Assembly (NCBI GenBank): GCA_964548955.1
Contig: CAZJTP010000136.1
Location: forward strand, 1 to 12,408
Source: GCA-020344555 sp964548955
GTDB taxonomy: Bacteria > Planctomycetota > Phycisphaerae > UBA1845
DNA: 12,408 nucleotides
Direction of reading: 5' to 3'
A program made the position numbers and the translations under genes. The notes beneath the pieces are model-generated. The model made no database searches. It was not told the DNA's origin and was given only the letters and a program-made list of their open reading frames with translations. Below are positions 1 through 7,165 of this stretch, piece by piece (within the stretch, counting starts at the first letter, position 1; each line of letters begins with the position of its first letter).

Positions 1-177
1 TTTGTTCTCCACGTCCCAACCGAGGGCCGTGAAAAACGGATCGATGAACTCCCGGCGGACCTGCGTCTCGTTGTACGTCTGTTGTCTGTAGGAATCGAGG
101 TGTTGGCTGAAACGCGCGACCAGATCACGGATGATCCGGGGACATGGTATTGTCTCGTTCGTGCCGGAACCAGACAT
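1..177 (-). CDS. N-terminal fragment of a type IIG (Eco57I-like) restriction-modification / N6-adenine methylase family protein, cut by the left window edge
   Basis: The minus strand is open from an ATG at 177-175 to the window edge, giving 59 residues with no stop. Residues 14-31 (RIIRDLVARF...LDSY) and 35-58, containing NETQVRREFIDPFF and ALGWDVEN, match the conserved N-terminal segment of large type IIG/Eco57I-type restriction-methylase polypeptides and HsdR_N-like nuclease domains. In those families this region begins the endonuclease domain, with the methylase following. The catalytic motifs would lie outside the window, so function rests on the N-terminal signature alone. An in-frame TAA lies about 60 bases upstream of the ATG. 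Alternative GTG/TTG starts lie between, but the ATG leaves the family-like segment intact. An AAGG stands 12 bases before the ATG, a weak ribosome site. The gene lies 140 bp downstream of the aminotransferase on the same strand. It could instead be a solitary methylase or a related nuclease. Confidence 0.7.
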   Translation of the reverse strand, partial: MSGSGTNETIPCPRIIRDLVARFSQHLDSYRQQTYNETQVRREFIDPFFTALGWDVENK

Positions 178-317
178 GGTAGCAGGATACCTTGGACAAG
201 CCGTCACGTCCAAGATACGTTAGCGATCTTGGCAGCGGGGCGGTCGGCGTTTGTCACGATCCTTGACTCGCTGTGCCGGCGTTGACTACCCGGCGGCGGC
301 GGCTTCATTCCGCTACG

Positions 318-1646
318 TCACGCGGGCGGCCCCGCCCATGAATCGGTGGAGACCCATTGGGCCAATCGTTCCGTTCCCTCTAGGACACGGCTGCACCATT
401 GCCGGGTGAAATCCGCCGGCAGTTCCGTGTGCAAGGGGATTCTCTCGCTGGCAGCCAGCGCGCGTGCCCCGTCAAAATCCACATATGCAAGCCGGGCGGT
501 CAGCTCCGCCTCCGGCCGTGCGAATGACTCCCCGGGCAGAACGGCGACGCCCGCCTCTTCAAGCAGACTGCTGCAGAGCGTAGGGCTATCCATGATACCC
601 CGTTTGGCGAGCCGTTCGCGCAATGGCGAGAAGTCAAGGAAAAGGTAAAACGCCCCCTCGGGCATGTGCACGCTTACGTCCGCTCGACCGAGTATCTCTG
701 CACATTGGCGGCCGAGCATGGCAAGAATCCGCCGAGCATGCCAAAGATAGCGCTCGATGTCCGCGCCACCTCGAAAGGCATGGGCGGCGGCGAACTGGAT
801 CGGAGTACTGACGGAGGTGTACGTCTCACTGGCCACGGCGGCCATCGCGTCGAGCAGCCAATAAAGGCTCGGTGGGAAACAAAACGTCCCGAGACGCCAC
901 CCACCCGCGCCGCACCACTTGGATAGACCTGAACTGATGATTGTGCCTTCGGGGTAGAACCGGGCGATGGATACGTGCTCGCCCCGGTGGTGGAGCTGTC
1001 CGTAGATTTCGTCGGATAGAATGACGACCTGGAACCGACGGGCGATTTCGGCGATTTCCGCCAACTCCTCCGCAGAGTATGTCTGGCCCGACGGGTTGCC
1101 CGGGTAGTTCAGGACCAGGAGCCGCGGTCGGTAATCGTCATGGGCAAGCTCCAGTGACCATAGCATCTGCGGGGCGGTGGTCTTCCATTTCTGCTCGACC
1201 TTTGTCGCGATTGTGCCCACAGTGCGGCCGATGATGCGGGCCTGCGGCAGATACGAAACCCAGCACGGCGTGGTGACGATGATCTCGCCGTAGTAGACCA
1301 GTTGCAGGAGGAACATCAATTCTTTCGAGCCCGGACCGATCAGCACACCGTCGGGGTGCGCTTCGACGTGATCGTGCTTGTAGTGGGATTCGGCAACCGC
1401 CTCGCGCAAGGCCGGCAATCCCCTGACTGGAAGGTAATCCTTCTCGTGCGCGTTGAGCCTCAGCGCTTCCACGACGGATCGAGGAACCGGAAAAGGCGAC
1501 TGGCCGAGACCCAGGTTGCAGACGGTACGACCCGCGTTCCGCAACGCGCGGCAACGTTCGTTGATCGCCAGGGTCGCCGAGAGGCCTAGGCCGCGAACAT
1601 TGAGATTTAGACTGACCGGTTTGTCTGTGTTCATGACTCCATGCAC
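318..1646 (-). CDS. Class I/II pyridoxal-phosphate-dependent aminotransferase
   Basis: This 442-residue protein is a fold-type I PLP enzyme that moves an amino group between an amino acid and a 2-oxo acid in the cytoplasm. Visible landmarks in order are: GPGSKEL at 104-110 (phosphate-binding turn); PCWVSY at 127-132 (aromatic stacking on PLP, as in Thermus-type aspartate aminotransferases); NYPGNPSG at 180-187, with Asn184 as the PLP-binding Asn; SDEIYG at 211-216, with Asp212 and Tyr215; SGLSKWCGAGGWRLG at 239-253, with Lys243 as the Schiff-base lysine and Arg251 for the phosphate; and Arg385 in a RLAYVDFDG motif, the expected substrate-carboxylate arginine. All key residues are present, so it should be active. 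It has a modest N-terminal extension and about 35 extra C-terminal residues compared with the usual 385-400 length. An AAGGA five bases before the ATG at 1646 supports this start; a second ATG at 1634 is possible. The substrate (aspartate, aromatic or other) cannot be fixed from sequence. Confidence 0.93.
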   Translation of the reverse strand: MHGVMNTDKPVSLNLNVRGLGLSATLAINERCRALRNAGRTVCNLGLGQSPFPVPRSVVEALRLNAHEKDYLPVRGLPALREAVAESHYKHDHVEAHPDGVLIGPGSKELMFLLQLVYYGEIIVTTPCWVSYLPQARIIGRTVGTIATKVEQKWKTTAPQMLWSLELAHDDYRPRLLVLNYPGNPSGQTYSAEELAEIAEIARRFQVVILSDEIYGQLHHRGEHVSIARFYPEGTIISSGLSKWCGAGGWRLGTFCFPPSLYWLLDAMAAVASETYTSVSTPIQFAAAHAFRGGADIERYLWHARRILAMLGRQCAEILGRADVSVHMPEGAFYLFLDFSPLRERLAKRGIMDSPTLCSSLLEEAGVAVLPGESFARPEAELTARLAYVDFDGARALAASERIPLHTELPADFTRQWCSRVLEGTERLAQWVSTDSWAGPPA

Positions 1647-1930
1647 TTCCTTGCCGGACGCCGGGTTCCCACTATAGCTCGTTAGCGAGTCCCAGGTGCC
1701 GCGGTCGGTGGTTTGTGTGCCGTTTGTCGTAACGGTTGCCTACCCACTCCTGATTAGGATACCAATCACACACACGCGTGCCAAAAGGCCCGTGAGCACG
1801 AGGGCCTCAAACGGGAAATCGGCCACCGCGCTGAGGTAGATGAATAGTAGCCGCAGGTTGCAGCGCTTTGGATAACCGATGATGTTTTCAGGGCCCGACC
1901 GAACATAACGCCGGATTGATGCATCCTGGT
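1647..1930. other. Intergenic gap between tatC and the aminotransferase
   Basis: This stretch of about 285 bp holds no convincing gene. On the minus strand, bases 1676-1671 read TATAGT, a fair -10 element about 25 bases before the aminotransferase ATG, but no matching -35 is visible. Just upstream, CTCG-CTAA-CGAG forms a four-pair inverted repeat. One minus-strand frame at 1740-1930 reads through as a hydrophobic peptide (for example LLFIYLSAVADFPFEALVL) but has no start codon of its own outside tatC. No stem followed by a T-run, as expected of a factor-independent terminator, was found after tatC. Confidence 0.4.
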
Positions 1931-2968
1931 TTACCCGGCGTCGGCGGCATACTTCCGTTCCGTCATGCGGGCCGCCAGCAGGCCGATTTCGAACAGCAGG
2001 TACATCGGCCCCGCCAGCAATAGTTGGCTGATCACATCCGGTGGTGTCAGCATCGCGGCGGCGATGACCGTGGCGAGCAGGACGTAGCGCCGTCCGTGGG
2101 CCATCGCCGCCCTCGTCACAATCCCACTCCACGCCAGGAAGAAGACCACGATCGGGGTCTCGAAGGCAATGCCGAAAGCCAGGGCCAACATCAATACAAA
2201 CGTGATGTAGAAGTCGATGGCAAACTGGCTCTGCATGGGGATTGGCAATGCCCCCGTCTCCAGCGGTATTGACAGGAGCTCGGTGTCAGTCTGGACGACC
2301 AGCCGCCGGACAGTCGCATTGACCCACACGTCGCCGGGCTCTGCGTCCGTCGGATCCTCCCGAACGATGGGAACATCCAGGTGTTTGTCGAGGCCGGCCG
2401 GCAGCGTCATTGGTTCCTGATCCGGAAGCAGCAATTTTTGAAAGGCTGTTGGCGTCAGATCGGGCGTACCGAAGGTCTTGTTAAAGGTGATGAAAAAGTG
2501 GAGCACCACCGGCAGAACGATGGTATAGAGGAACAGAACACCCAGCACGAACAGTCCGAGGGACGTCGGCACGAGCATCTTCATGAACCGGCGTTCCTTC
2601 GTGTAAAGACCGGATGCGACAAAAGCCCATATCTGATAGAGCACCCAGGGCATCGAAAGGATCAAGCCGGAAAGGAATCCGATCTTCAGATATGCGATGA
2701 AGGCGGCCGTCGGTGCAAGGACCTGCAGATGGGGTGGCAGACCGTTGGCATGCTGCACGATCAAGAGCGGCAGACAGATAATCCCGAGAATCTGTTTCCC
2801 AAAGATCAGGCAAATGATCGTCCCGATCACCACGCCCACCGTCGCTTTTATGGTGCAGCTTCGCAGCTCCTCCAGGTGATCCCCGAAGGACATGCGGGAC
2901 GCTACAGAGGGATCGTTAGCGCCGGTCTTGCCTTTGCGGTCAGGGCGTCGTGCCGGAGTGTTCGTCAT
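1931..2968 (-). CDS. tatC: Sec-independent (twin-arginine) protein translocase subunit TatC with an enlarged periplasmic loop
   Basis: TatC is the inner-membrane core of the Tat pathway. It binds twin-arginine signal peptides and, with TatA/TatB, exports folded proteins. Numbered from the ATG at 2968 (345 residues), the protein shows HLEELR at 31-36; the stretch from FIAYLK to QIWAFVASGLYTKER at about 90-126, with Glu125 in the signal-binding cytoplasmic loop; FET with Glu270, matching E. coli Glu170; and LTPPDVISQ at 307-315, with Asp311 matching E. coli Asp211, followed by a strongly conserved PMYLLFEIG. Six hydrophobic segments fit the family. The protein is nearly 90 residues longer than E. 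coli TatC. Most of the excess is a soluble segment at about 165-247, between membrane segments 3 and 4, predicted periplasmic. The frame continues nine codons upstream to a TTG at 2995. Neither start has a clear Shine-Dalgarno site, and ATG is preferred. No tatA/tatB gene is in the window. Confidence 0.95.
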   Translation of the reverse strand: MTNTPARRPDRKGKTGANDPSVASRMSFGDHLEELRSCTIKATVGVVIGTIICLIFGKQILGIICLPLLIVQHANGLPPHLQVLAPTAAFIAYLKIGFLSGLILSMPWVLYQIWAFVASGLYTKERRFMKMLVPTSLGLFVLGVLFLYTIVLPVVLHFFITFNKTFGTPDLTPTAFQKLLLPDQEPMTLPAGLDKHLDVPIVREDPTDAEPGDVWVNATVRRLVVQTDTELLSIPLETGALPIPMQSQFAIDFYITFVLMLALAFGIAFETPIVVFFLAWSGIVTRAAMAHGRRYVLLATVIAAAMLTPPDVISQLLLAGPMYLLFEIGLLAARMTERKYAADAG

Positions 2969-3126
2969 CGGGGCGGATTCTAGGAATGAGCGCAAACAGC
3001 GTCAAACAGACAAAATGCAAGCGGGCACGCAGATGTACAGTACGCGCGCCGCCTCCGACGTCGGTGGTAAGGGATCGACCGCCGGCACTTCCGGGTGAGA
3101 GCTGATTCCTCGTACGTGCGGTGCGG

Positions 3127-4452
3127 TCAGTCCGTATTCGGTGCTGTAAGCCGATTGCTGGTATGCCTTGTCGACAGTATCCGCCGTGGAAGGGAATGCT
3201 GAAAGATAGCCGGTGCCTTCGGATTGCCGAGCAGGGCTGAATCCTGCCGAATCTGCCACTGGCGGTCACAGAGGTTTGCGTAGCTGAAGTGGACCGTCCA
3301 GCGGTCGTCCCCGAGTTTGGCACCCGCATCGACCAGTGTCCGACGCAGCTCAGCCAGGTGAATCCGGGCCAGTTCGATCGACTGGCCGGGTTTTGCCTCC
3401 ACGAGTAAGGCCGCATCGAAGTCGTGCCACGAGGCCGCCCGCTTGTGGATCACCGGGACCTCGTGTCTCGTCCCGTCGCGCAGGTAGACCCAGCGACCCT
3501 CGGCGAATGGAGGCGATCGCCCGAAGTTCTTGTTGACAAGCACGGTCTGATCCGTGCGATTGGTCAATTGGGCGACGATGAACAGCCCATCGCGGTGAAC
3601 GGTAAGTGACGCCTCCGCACCTTCCCGCGAGACCGCCGCCGGCGCGCCGGTCGTCACCGTGATCGTAGCCGGGTTACTGACCACGCGGCCGACACGCTGT
3701 GCCGCCAGCACGTCATCGTCCCATTCCGGTGTGTAGTCCAACACAGCGGTGTAAACGCCGGCATCAAGGAGTCGGTATCGGGCCCACCCGCGGTTGAACG
3801 CGAAGGCCGTGACCATCGCCTCCTGTTTGGGACCCAGCAGGCTGCTCGGCCCGCCGTTGAGACGCTCCCCAACGGCGGCCACTACACCGGGATCGGCGGC
3901 GATGTCGTCTACGGTCAGGTCGACTTCCCGGCCCTCGGAAGCTCGCACGCGCAGCAGGTCGGCCACGTCTAGCATATTGCCCACCTGTTGTGCGTCGTCG
4001 ACGGACGCCGTTTGACCGCTCGGGCCGATCATAAAGGGTATGCGGGCGGGGTGTTTGGAGCGGTTGACCAGTGTCAGGATCAGGTCGATCGGTTCGTCCC
4101 ACGCGATCCTTGTTTTGGAAAACGAGAGGCGCACCTCGACGCCGGAGAACATGAGACGGTCCAATACGGAAAGCACCGCCTTAGCGCGTAGCGCAACCTC
4201 CATGTCGTCACCATTCGCCGCAATCCGCAGCCTCTTAGTCGCCGGCATCCCGATCGCGCACAACCGCCGCGTTGCAAACAGCCGCTTTTCGTAGACGGGG
4301 TCGCCCAGATCGCGAATCATTGCGGCGATTACATCGTCCGTCGCGGGAGCCGTCAGGGATTCCCCGTTGTCGGCGCGCGCGACGGACAGGGTCATGATCA
4401 TTACGGAGGCCGCCAGCATGGTAATTGTATGTTTTACTCCGATGTATGTCAT
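3127..4452 (-). CDS. Secreted hypothetical protein with an N-terminal HEAT-like helical region and two probable beta-sandwich regions
   Basis: This 441-residue protein is not assignable to a named family. Residues 1-27 form a Sec-type signal peptide: Lys7, a hydrophobic core at about 9-24, and ARA before Asp28, a good signal peptidase I site. Residues about 37-99 are helical, with alternating Leu/Ala and the pattern DLGDPVYEKRLFATRRLCAIG, like the HEAT-type repeats found in many planctomycete exported proteins. Residues about 105-268 and 280-392 are rich in beta-forming strands (VEVRLSFS, DLILTLVNRS, YTAVLDYTPEW; SLTVHRDGLFIVAQLTNRT, WTVHFSYANLC) and look like two Ig-like sandwiches. The phrases on 'losses' of neighbouring strands and the NRS/NRT turns resemble intracellular-proteinase-inhibitor-like beta domains, but that is only a guess. 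No catalytic motif was found. AAGGTGA seven bases before the ATG at 4452 is a near-ideal ribosome site and fixes the start. The gene lies 158 bp upstream of tatC on the same strand and may be co-transcribed with it. Confidence 0.82.
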   Translation of the reverse strand: MTYIGVKHTITMLAASVMIMTLSVARADNGESLTAPATDDVIAAMIRDLGDPVYEKRLFATRRLCAIGMPATKRLRIAANGDDMEVALRAKAVLSVLDRLMFSGVEVRLSFSKTRIAWDEPIDLILTLVNRSKHPARIPFMIGPSGQTASVDDAQQVGNMLDVADLLRVRASEGREVDLTVDDIAADPGVVAAVGERLNGGPSSLLGPKQEAMVTAFAFNRGWARYRLLDAGVYTAVLDYTPEWDDDVLAAQRVGRVVSNPATITVTTGAPAAVSREGAEASLTVHRDGLFIVAQLTNRTDQTVLVNKNFGRSPPFAEGRWVYLRDGTRHEVPVIHKRAASWHDFDAALLVEAKPGQSIELARIHLAELRRTLVDAGAKLGDDRWTVHFSYANLCDRQWQIRQDSALLGNPKAPAIFQHSLPRRILSTRHTSNRLTAPNTD

Positions 4453-4783
4453 TGAGAAGTCACCTTCAGCATGATGTCAGGATGACGACACCTGAATACC
4501 GGGAGTGCGAGAAAGCTCCCTCCAACGCTTTGGAACGACGCCAATCGCTCACGGCAGCGGGTAGGATCGATCAATCCCATCGCCTCCTGCGCAAGTCCGC
4601 AATACGGACGACAGTATAGACATCGGCTATTTCGACATCCACCGGTTGCACGAATCAGCGACGCTATTTAGCGTCCTGGAGTGTCAAGTTGGATAGCCCG
4701 TCGAGGACCCTGTGATGGTGCAGGTCGGCGCCCGGGAACCCGCCGCGGCTGGACGCACGTCGGGCAGCTTCTAGAATGCATGA
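4453..4783. promoter_or_regulatory. Divergent intergenic region with two short inverted repeats
   Basis: These 331 bp separate the oppositely oriented 3127-4452 and 4784-6919 genes, so both promoters should lie here. Two tight inverted repeats stand out. One is GTCCG-CAATA-CGGAC at 4595-4609. The other is GACGCT-ATTT-AGCGTC at 4660-4675, which can also be read as seven pairs around TT. Either could be an operator or a small hairpin. A TATAGA at 4614-4619 resembles a -10 element for the rightward gene, but no good -35 lies 16-18 bases upstream. No open frame here has a ribosome site or recognisable protein. Confidence 0.4.
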
Positions 4784-6919
4784 GTGTCTGTTGAGCACTC
4801 CAATCCGACCGGGTCTGTGAACCTCACACCTGACGATGATGTGTTGGGGGGCTCGACGTCGGCATTTGGTGCTGCAACGGCCGGTCGGGTGGACGCGCCG
4901 TTTGCGTGGCGGTTCGTCGTTCCGATCGGCTTGGTGTTGCTGATTCTGCTTGTTTTCATGCCGGCGTTGGACGCCGGGCTGGTTGATTGGGACGACGACG
5001 ACCTTCTCTTCTACAACGTCCGTCATCAGACGTTGGATGCGGAGAGCCTTCGATGGATGTTCACAACGTCCTACGCCGGGCACTTCCAGCCGCTGACCTG
5101 GTTGACCTATGCGATGGACTGGACGCTGTGGAAGCGCGAGTATTTCGGCTATCACTTGACCAGCGTCCTGCTACACGCATTGACGACCGTCGCTTTTTAC
5201 TTCGTCGCGCGCCGGCTTCTGGCTGCGGGACACGGAGTTTGGTATGACACGGTTTCGGCACCAGTGGTTCTGTCCGCGGCGCTGGCGGCGGCGCTTTTCG
5301 CCGTCCATCCGTTGCGTACCGAGTCGGTTACCTGGCTGGCGGCACGCAGCGGCATTTTGGCCGGACTTTTCTACGTGCTCAGCGTGGCATGCTACCTTCG
5401 ATATGCAGGCAGGCTTGTAGTTTGTCCGTCGGCTGAGTCAAGTTCTTCGCGCAGTTTGTTCTATATCGGCGCCGTGATATGGTGCGCGCTATCACTGCTG
5501 GCGAAGGCGTCCGCCGTTACGTTGCCGGTTGTACTGCTGATTCTCGATGTATACCCGCTTCGCCGATTTCGCGGTGACGGCAGGGTGACGCGAGCAACCC
5601 GGGATTTCTCCAAGGGTTCTTATGCAGCGGCACAGCGGGAAGATACGGGCAAACCTCATTGGCCCGCGGGGCCCAACCGCTTCCACGCGCGAGTCTGGAT
5701 CGAGAAGATGCCATTTGTTGCGCTTGCGCTTCTCGGCGGCGTGTGGGCACTGATTGCCCGGCAAGAGGGCGGTGCTCTCTATACGTTGGCTGAGCACGAC
5801 GTGCTGGCGCGGCTTGCCCAGGCGTGTTATGGATTGACCTTTTATTTGTGGAAGACGCTCCTGCCGACGCACCTTGGTCCGCTCTATGAGATTCCGCCGC
5901 GCGAGGTTCTGTTCGGACCGATGCTATGGATCAGCGTCACGGTTGTCGTTAGCGTGGTGCTTGTTTCAGTGCGTCTGCGGCGTCGTTGGCCGGCCGTCCC
6001 GGCGGCACTGATCGTTTACGTCGTCGTATTGATTCCGGTACTCGGCATTGTGCAGAGCGGCCCGCAGCTTGTGGCCGACCGATACAGCTATCTGCCCTCT
6101 CTGGCGTTGGCCGTGATTGTCGGTGCGGGATTGTTGCGGTTCATTCACGCGGCTGCGTTGAGACGGAAGCCGAACGGGCGCGCTGTCGTCACCCTGCTGT
6201 CAGTCCTCGTGGTTACCGCACTTAGCTGGGCGACGTTCCACAGCCAGGCTGACACGTGGCTCTCTGCTCTAACACTTTGGGCGCGCGGCGTGCAGGTAAG
6301 TCCCAACAGCGCCATCGCCCACACCAACTACGCCGACGCGCTTGTCCGGGCGGAATCGTTCGCGGATGCAGCCGGCCATTACGACCGCGCGCTGGAGCTG
6401 AATCCCGACGATCCCGTTGCGTTGCACCACTTCGCCAACCTGCACGCGCGGTTCGGCCGTACCGACGAGGCGATTCGTTACTACTTGCAGTCGTTGCGGA
6501 TCGACCCGAATCGCGCAGGTGCGTGTTTCTCGCTGGCCCGGTTGCTGGTTGGGAAGGGCCGGACCCGCCAGGCCGTCGATGTGCTCCGCGACGGTGCGAG
6601 GCGACATCCCGATGCCATCAACCTGATCGACTACCTGGCTCGACTACTCTCGACCCATCCGGACGAGACCGTTCGTAACGGAGAAGAGGCGGTCAGGTGG
6701 GCAACTCATGTCAGCCTGGCGCATCATAATGACAACGCTCAGGCACTGCTGGCTTTGGCTACGGCCTATGCTGAAGCAGGTCGATTCGACAAGGCGGTAG
6801 ACGCAGGCGAACAGGCGATCGAGCTGGCACGGCGCAATGGTGACAATCAGCTGTCAGCAGAGTGCGAGCACCGTCTGATCCTCTTTAGAGAGGGGAAACC
6901 GTATCACTTTGGCGAGTAG
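4784..6919 (+). CDS. TMTC-like GT-C-fold membrane protein with C-terminal tetratricopeptide repeats
   Basis: This 711-residue protein has about eleven hydrophobic segments (first at about 42-59, last at about 466-486) followed by a soluble TPR tail. After the first membrane segment comes an acidic DWDDDD run at 68-73, where GT-C glycosyltransferases carry their catalytic/metal acid in the first outer loop. Then come GHFQPLTWLTYAMDW at 99-113, HPLRTESVTWLAARSG at 175-190, and ADRYSYLPSLAL at 431-442, motifs shared by bacterial TMTC/PMT-like TPR proteins. TPR helices follow: about 506-540 (NYADALVRAESFADAAGHYDRALELNP), 542-575, 576-609, and a last pair at about 651-685. Family knowledge suggests transfer of sugar from a lipid carrier to exported protein, but donor and acceptor are unknown. 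The start is a GTG directly after an in-frame TGA. No Shine-Dalgarno site is seen, and later GTG codons (4817, 4841) are alternatives. The gap to the next gene is 246 bp. Confidence 0.85.
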   Translation: MSVEHSNPTGSVNLTPDDDVLGGSTSAFGAATAGRVDAPFAWRFVVPIGLVLLILLVFMPALDAGLVDWDDDDLLFYNVRHQTLDAESLRWMFTTSYAGHFQPLTWLTYAMDWTLWKREYFGYHLTSVLLHALTTVAFYFVARRLLAAGHGVWYDTVSAPVVLSAALAAALFAVHPLRTESVTWLAARSGILAGLFYVLSVACYLRYAGRLVVCPSAESSSSRSLFYIGAVIWCALSLLAKASAVTLPVVLLILDVYPLRRFRGDGRVTRATRDFSKGSYAAAQREDTGKPHWPAGPNRFHARVWIEKMPFVALALLGGVWALIARQEGGALYTLAEHDVLARLAQACYGLTFYLWKTLLPTHLGPLYEIPPREVLFGPMLWISVTVVVSVVLVSVRLRRRWPAVPAALIVYVVVLIPVLGIVQSGPQLVADRYSYLPSLALAVIVGAGLLRFIHAAALRRKPNGRAVVTLLSVLVVTALSWATFHSQADTWLSALTLWARGVQVSPNSAIAHTNYADALVRAESFADAAGHYDRALELNPDDPVALHHFANLHARFGRTDEAIRYYLQSLRIDPNRAGACFSLARLLVGKGRTRQAVDVLRDGARRHPDAINLIDYLARLLSTHPDETVRNGEEAVRWATHVSLAHHNDNAQALLALATAYAEAGRFDKAVDAGEQAIELARRNGDNQLSAECEHRLILFREGKPYHFGE

Positions 6920-6986
6920 CGCCGTTGGTCACACGCACTCCTGGAATGATGGGCGCGTCCTGATCGTCGAACGTGACGACGATGAC

Positions 6987-7010
6987 GAGGAGGAGGAGGA
7001 GGAGGAGGAG
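6987..7010 (+). repeat. (GAG)8 trinucleotide microsatellite
   Basis: Eight perfect tandem GAG units run from 6987 to 7010. They are preceded at 6975-6986 by four GAY triplets (GACGACGATGAC) in the same phase. The tract lies in the gap after the TMTC-like gene. Read in phase from a TTG overlapping that gene's stop, it would encode four Asp and eight Glu in a 60-residue peptide, but there is no ribosome site and no family resemblance, so I treat it as non-coding. Slippage-prone tracts like this can vary in length between strains. Confidence 0.85.
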
Positions 7011-7108
7011 CTCGCGACGATTCGGCGGTTAAACTCACCTTGCGAACGGATTCCCCCATTGTACAAGTTTACACAAACAACGTCGTATTGAATCCGCATG
7101 AGGAGATA

Positions 7109-7137
7109 TTGATATCGAGCGGAAATTGGCGTACATA
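7109..7137 (+). promoter_or_regulatory. Candidate sigma70-type promoter of the aldo/keto reductase gene
   Basis: TTGATA at 7109-7114 matches five of six bases of a -35 element. Seventeen bases later, TACATA at 7132-7137 is a weak -10 (three of six), and CATAAA overlaps it. The -35 overlaps an interrupted palindrome, GATAT-TG-ATATC, at 7105-7116, which could let a regulator compete with polymerase. The inferred leader would be only about 20 bases and carry the ribosome site. This rests on consensus matching alone. Confidence 0.3.
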
Positions 7138-7153
7138 AACAGCTCCTTCACAC

Positions 7154-7160
7154 GGGAGGT
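7154..7160 (+). promoter_or_regulatory. Strong ribosome binding site of the aldo/keto reductase
   Basis: The leader reads CACGGGAGGTTTACG before the ATG at 7166. GGGAGGT lies five bases upstream of the start codon and pairs well with the 16S 3' end. This fixes the start and keeps the complete twin-arginine signal peptide. Confidence 0.75.
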
Positions 7161-7165
7161 TTACG

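Noticed and set aside
324..337. GGGCGG-CC-CCGCCC palindrome at the aminotransferase 3' end as a terminator
   Set aside because: It lies inside the last codons, the loop is only two bases, and no T-run follows in the direction of transcription.
1740..2132. 130-codon minus-strand frame with a hydrophobic C-terminus beyond tatC
   Set aside because: Most of it overlaps tatC in another frame. The hydrophobic part at 1740-1930 has no start codon of its own, so a decayed gene tail cannot be told from chance.
2381..2983. 200-codon plus-strand open frame opposite tatC
   Set aside because: Its product is hydrophilic and rich in His, Gln and Arg, the expected mirror of a membrane-protein gene. It has no family resemblance, and the opposite strand encodes an unmistakable TatC.
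6909..7091. 60-codon frame with a DDDDEEEEEEEE run
   Set aside because: It starts at a TTG within the preceding gene's end, lacks a ribosome site, and the acidic run is simply the GAG microsatellite.
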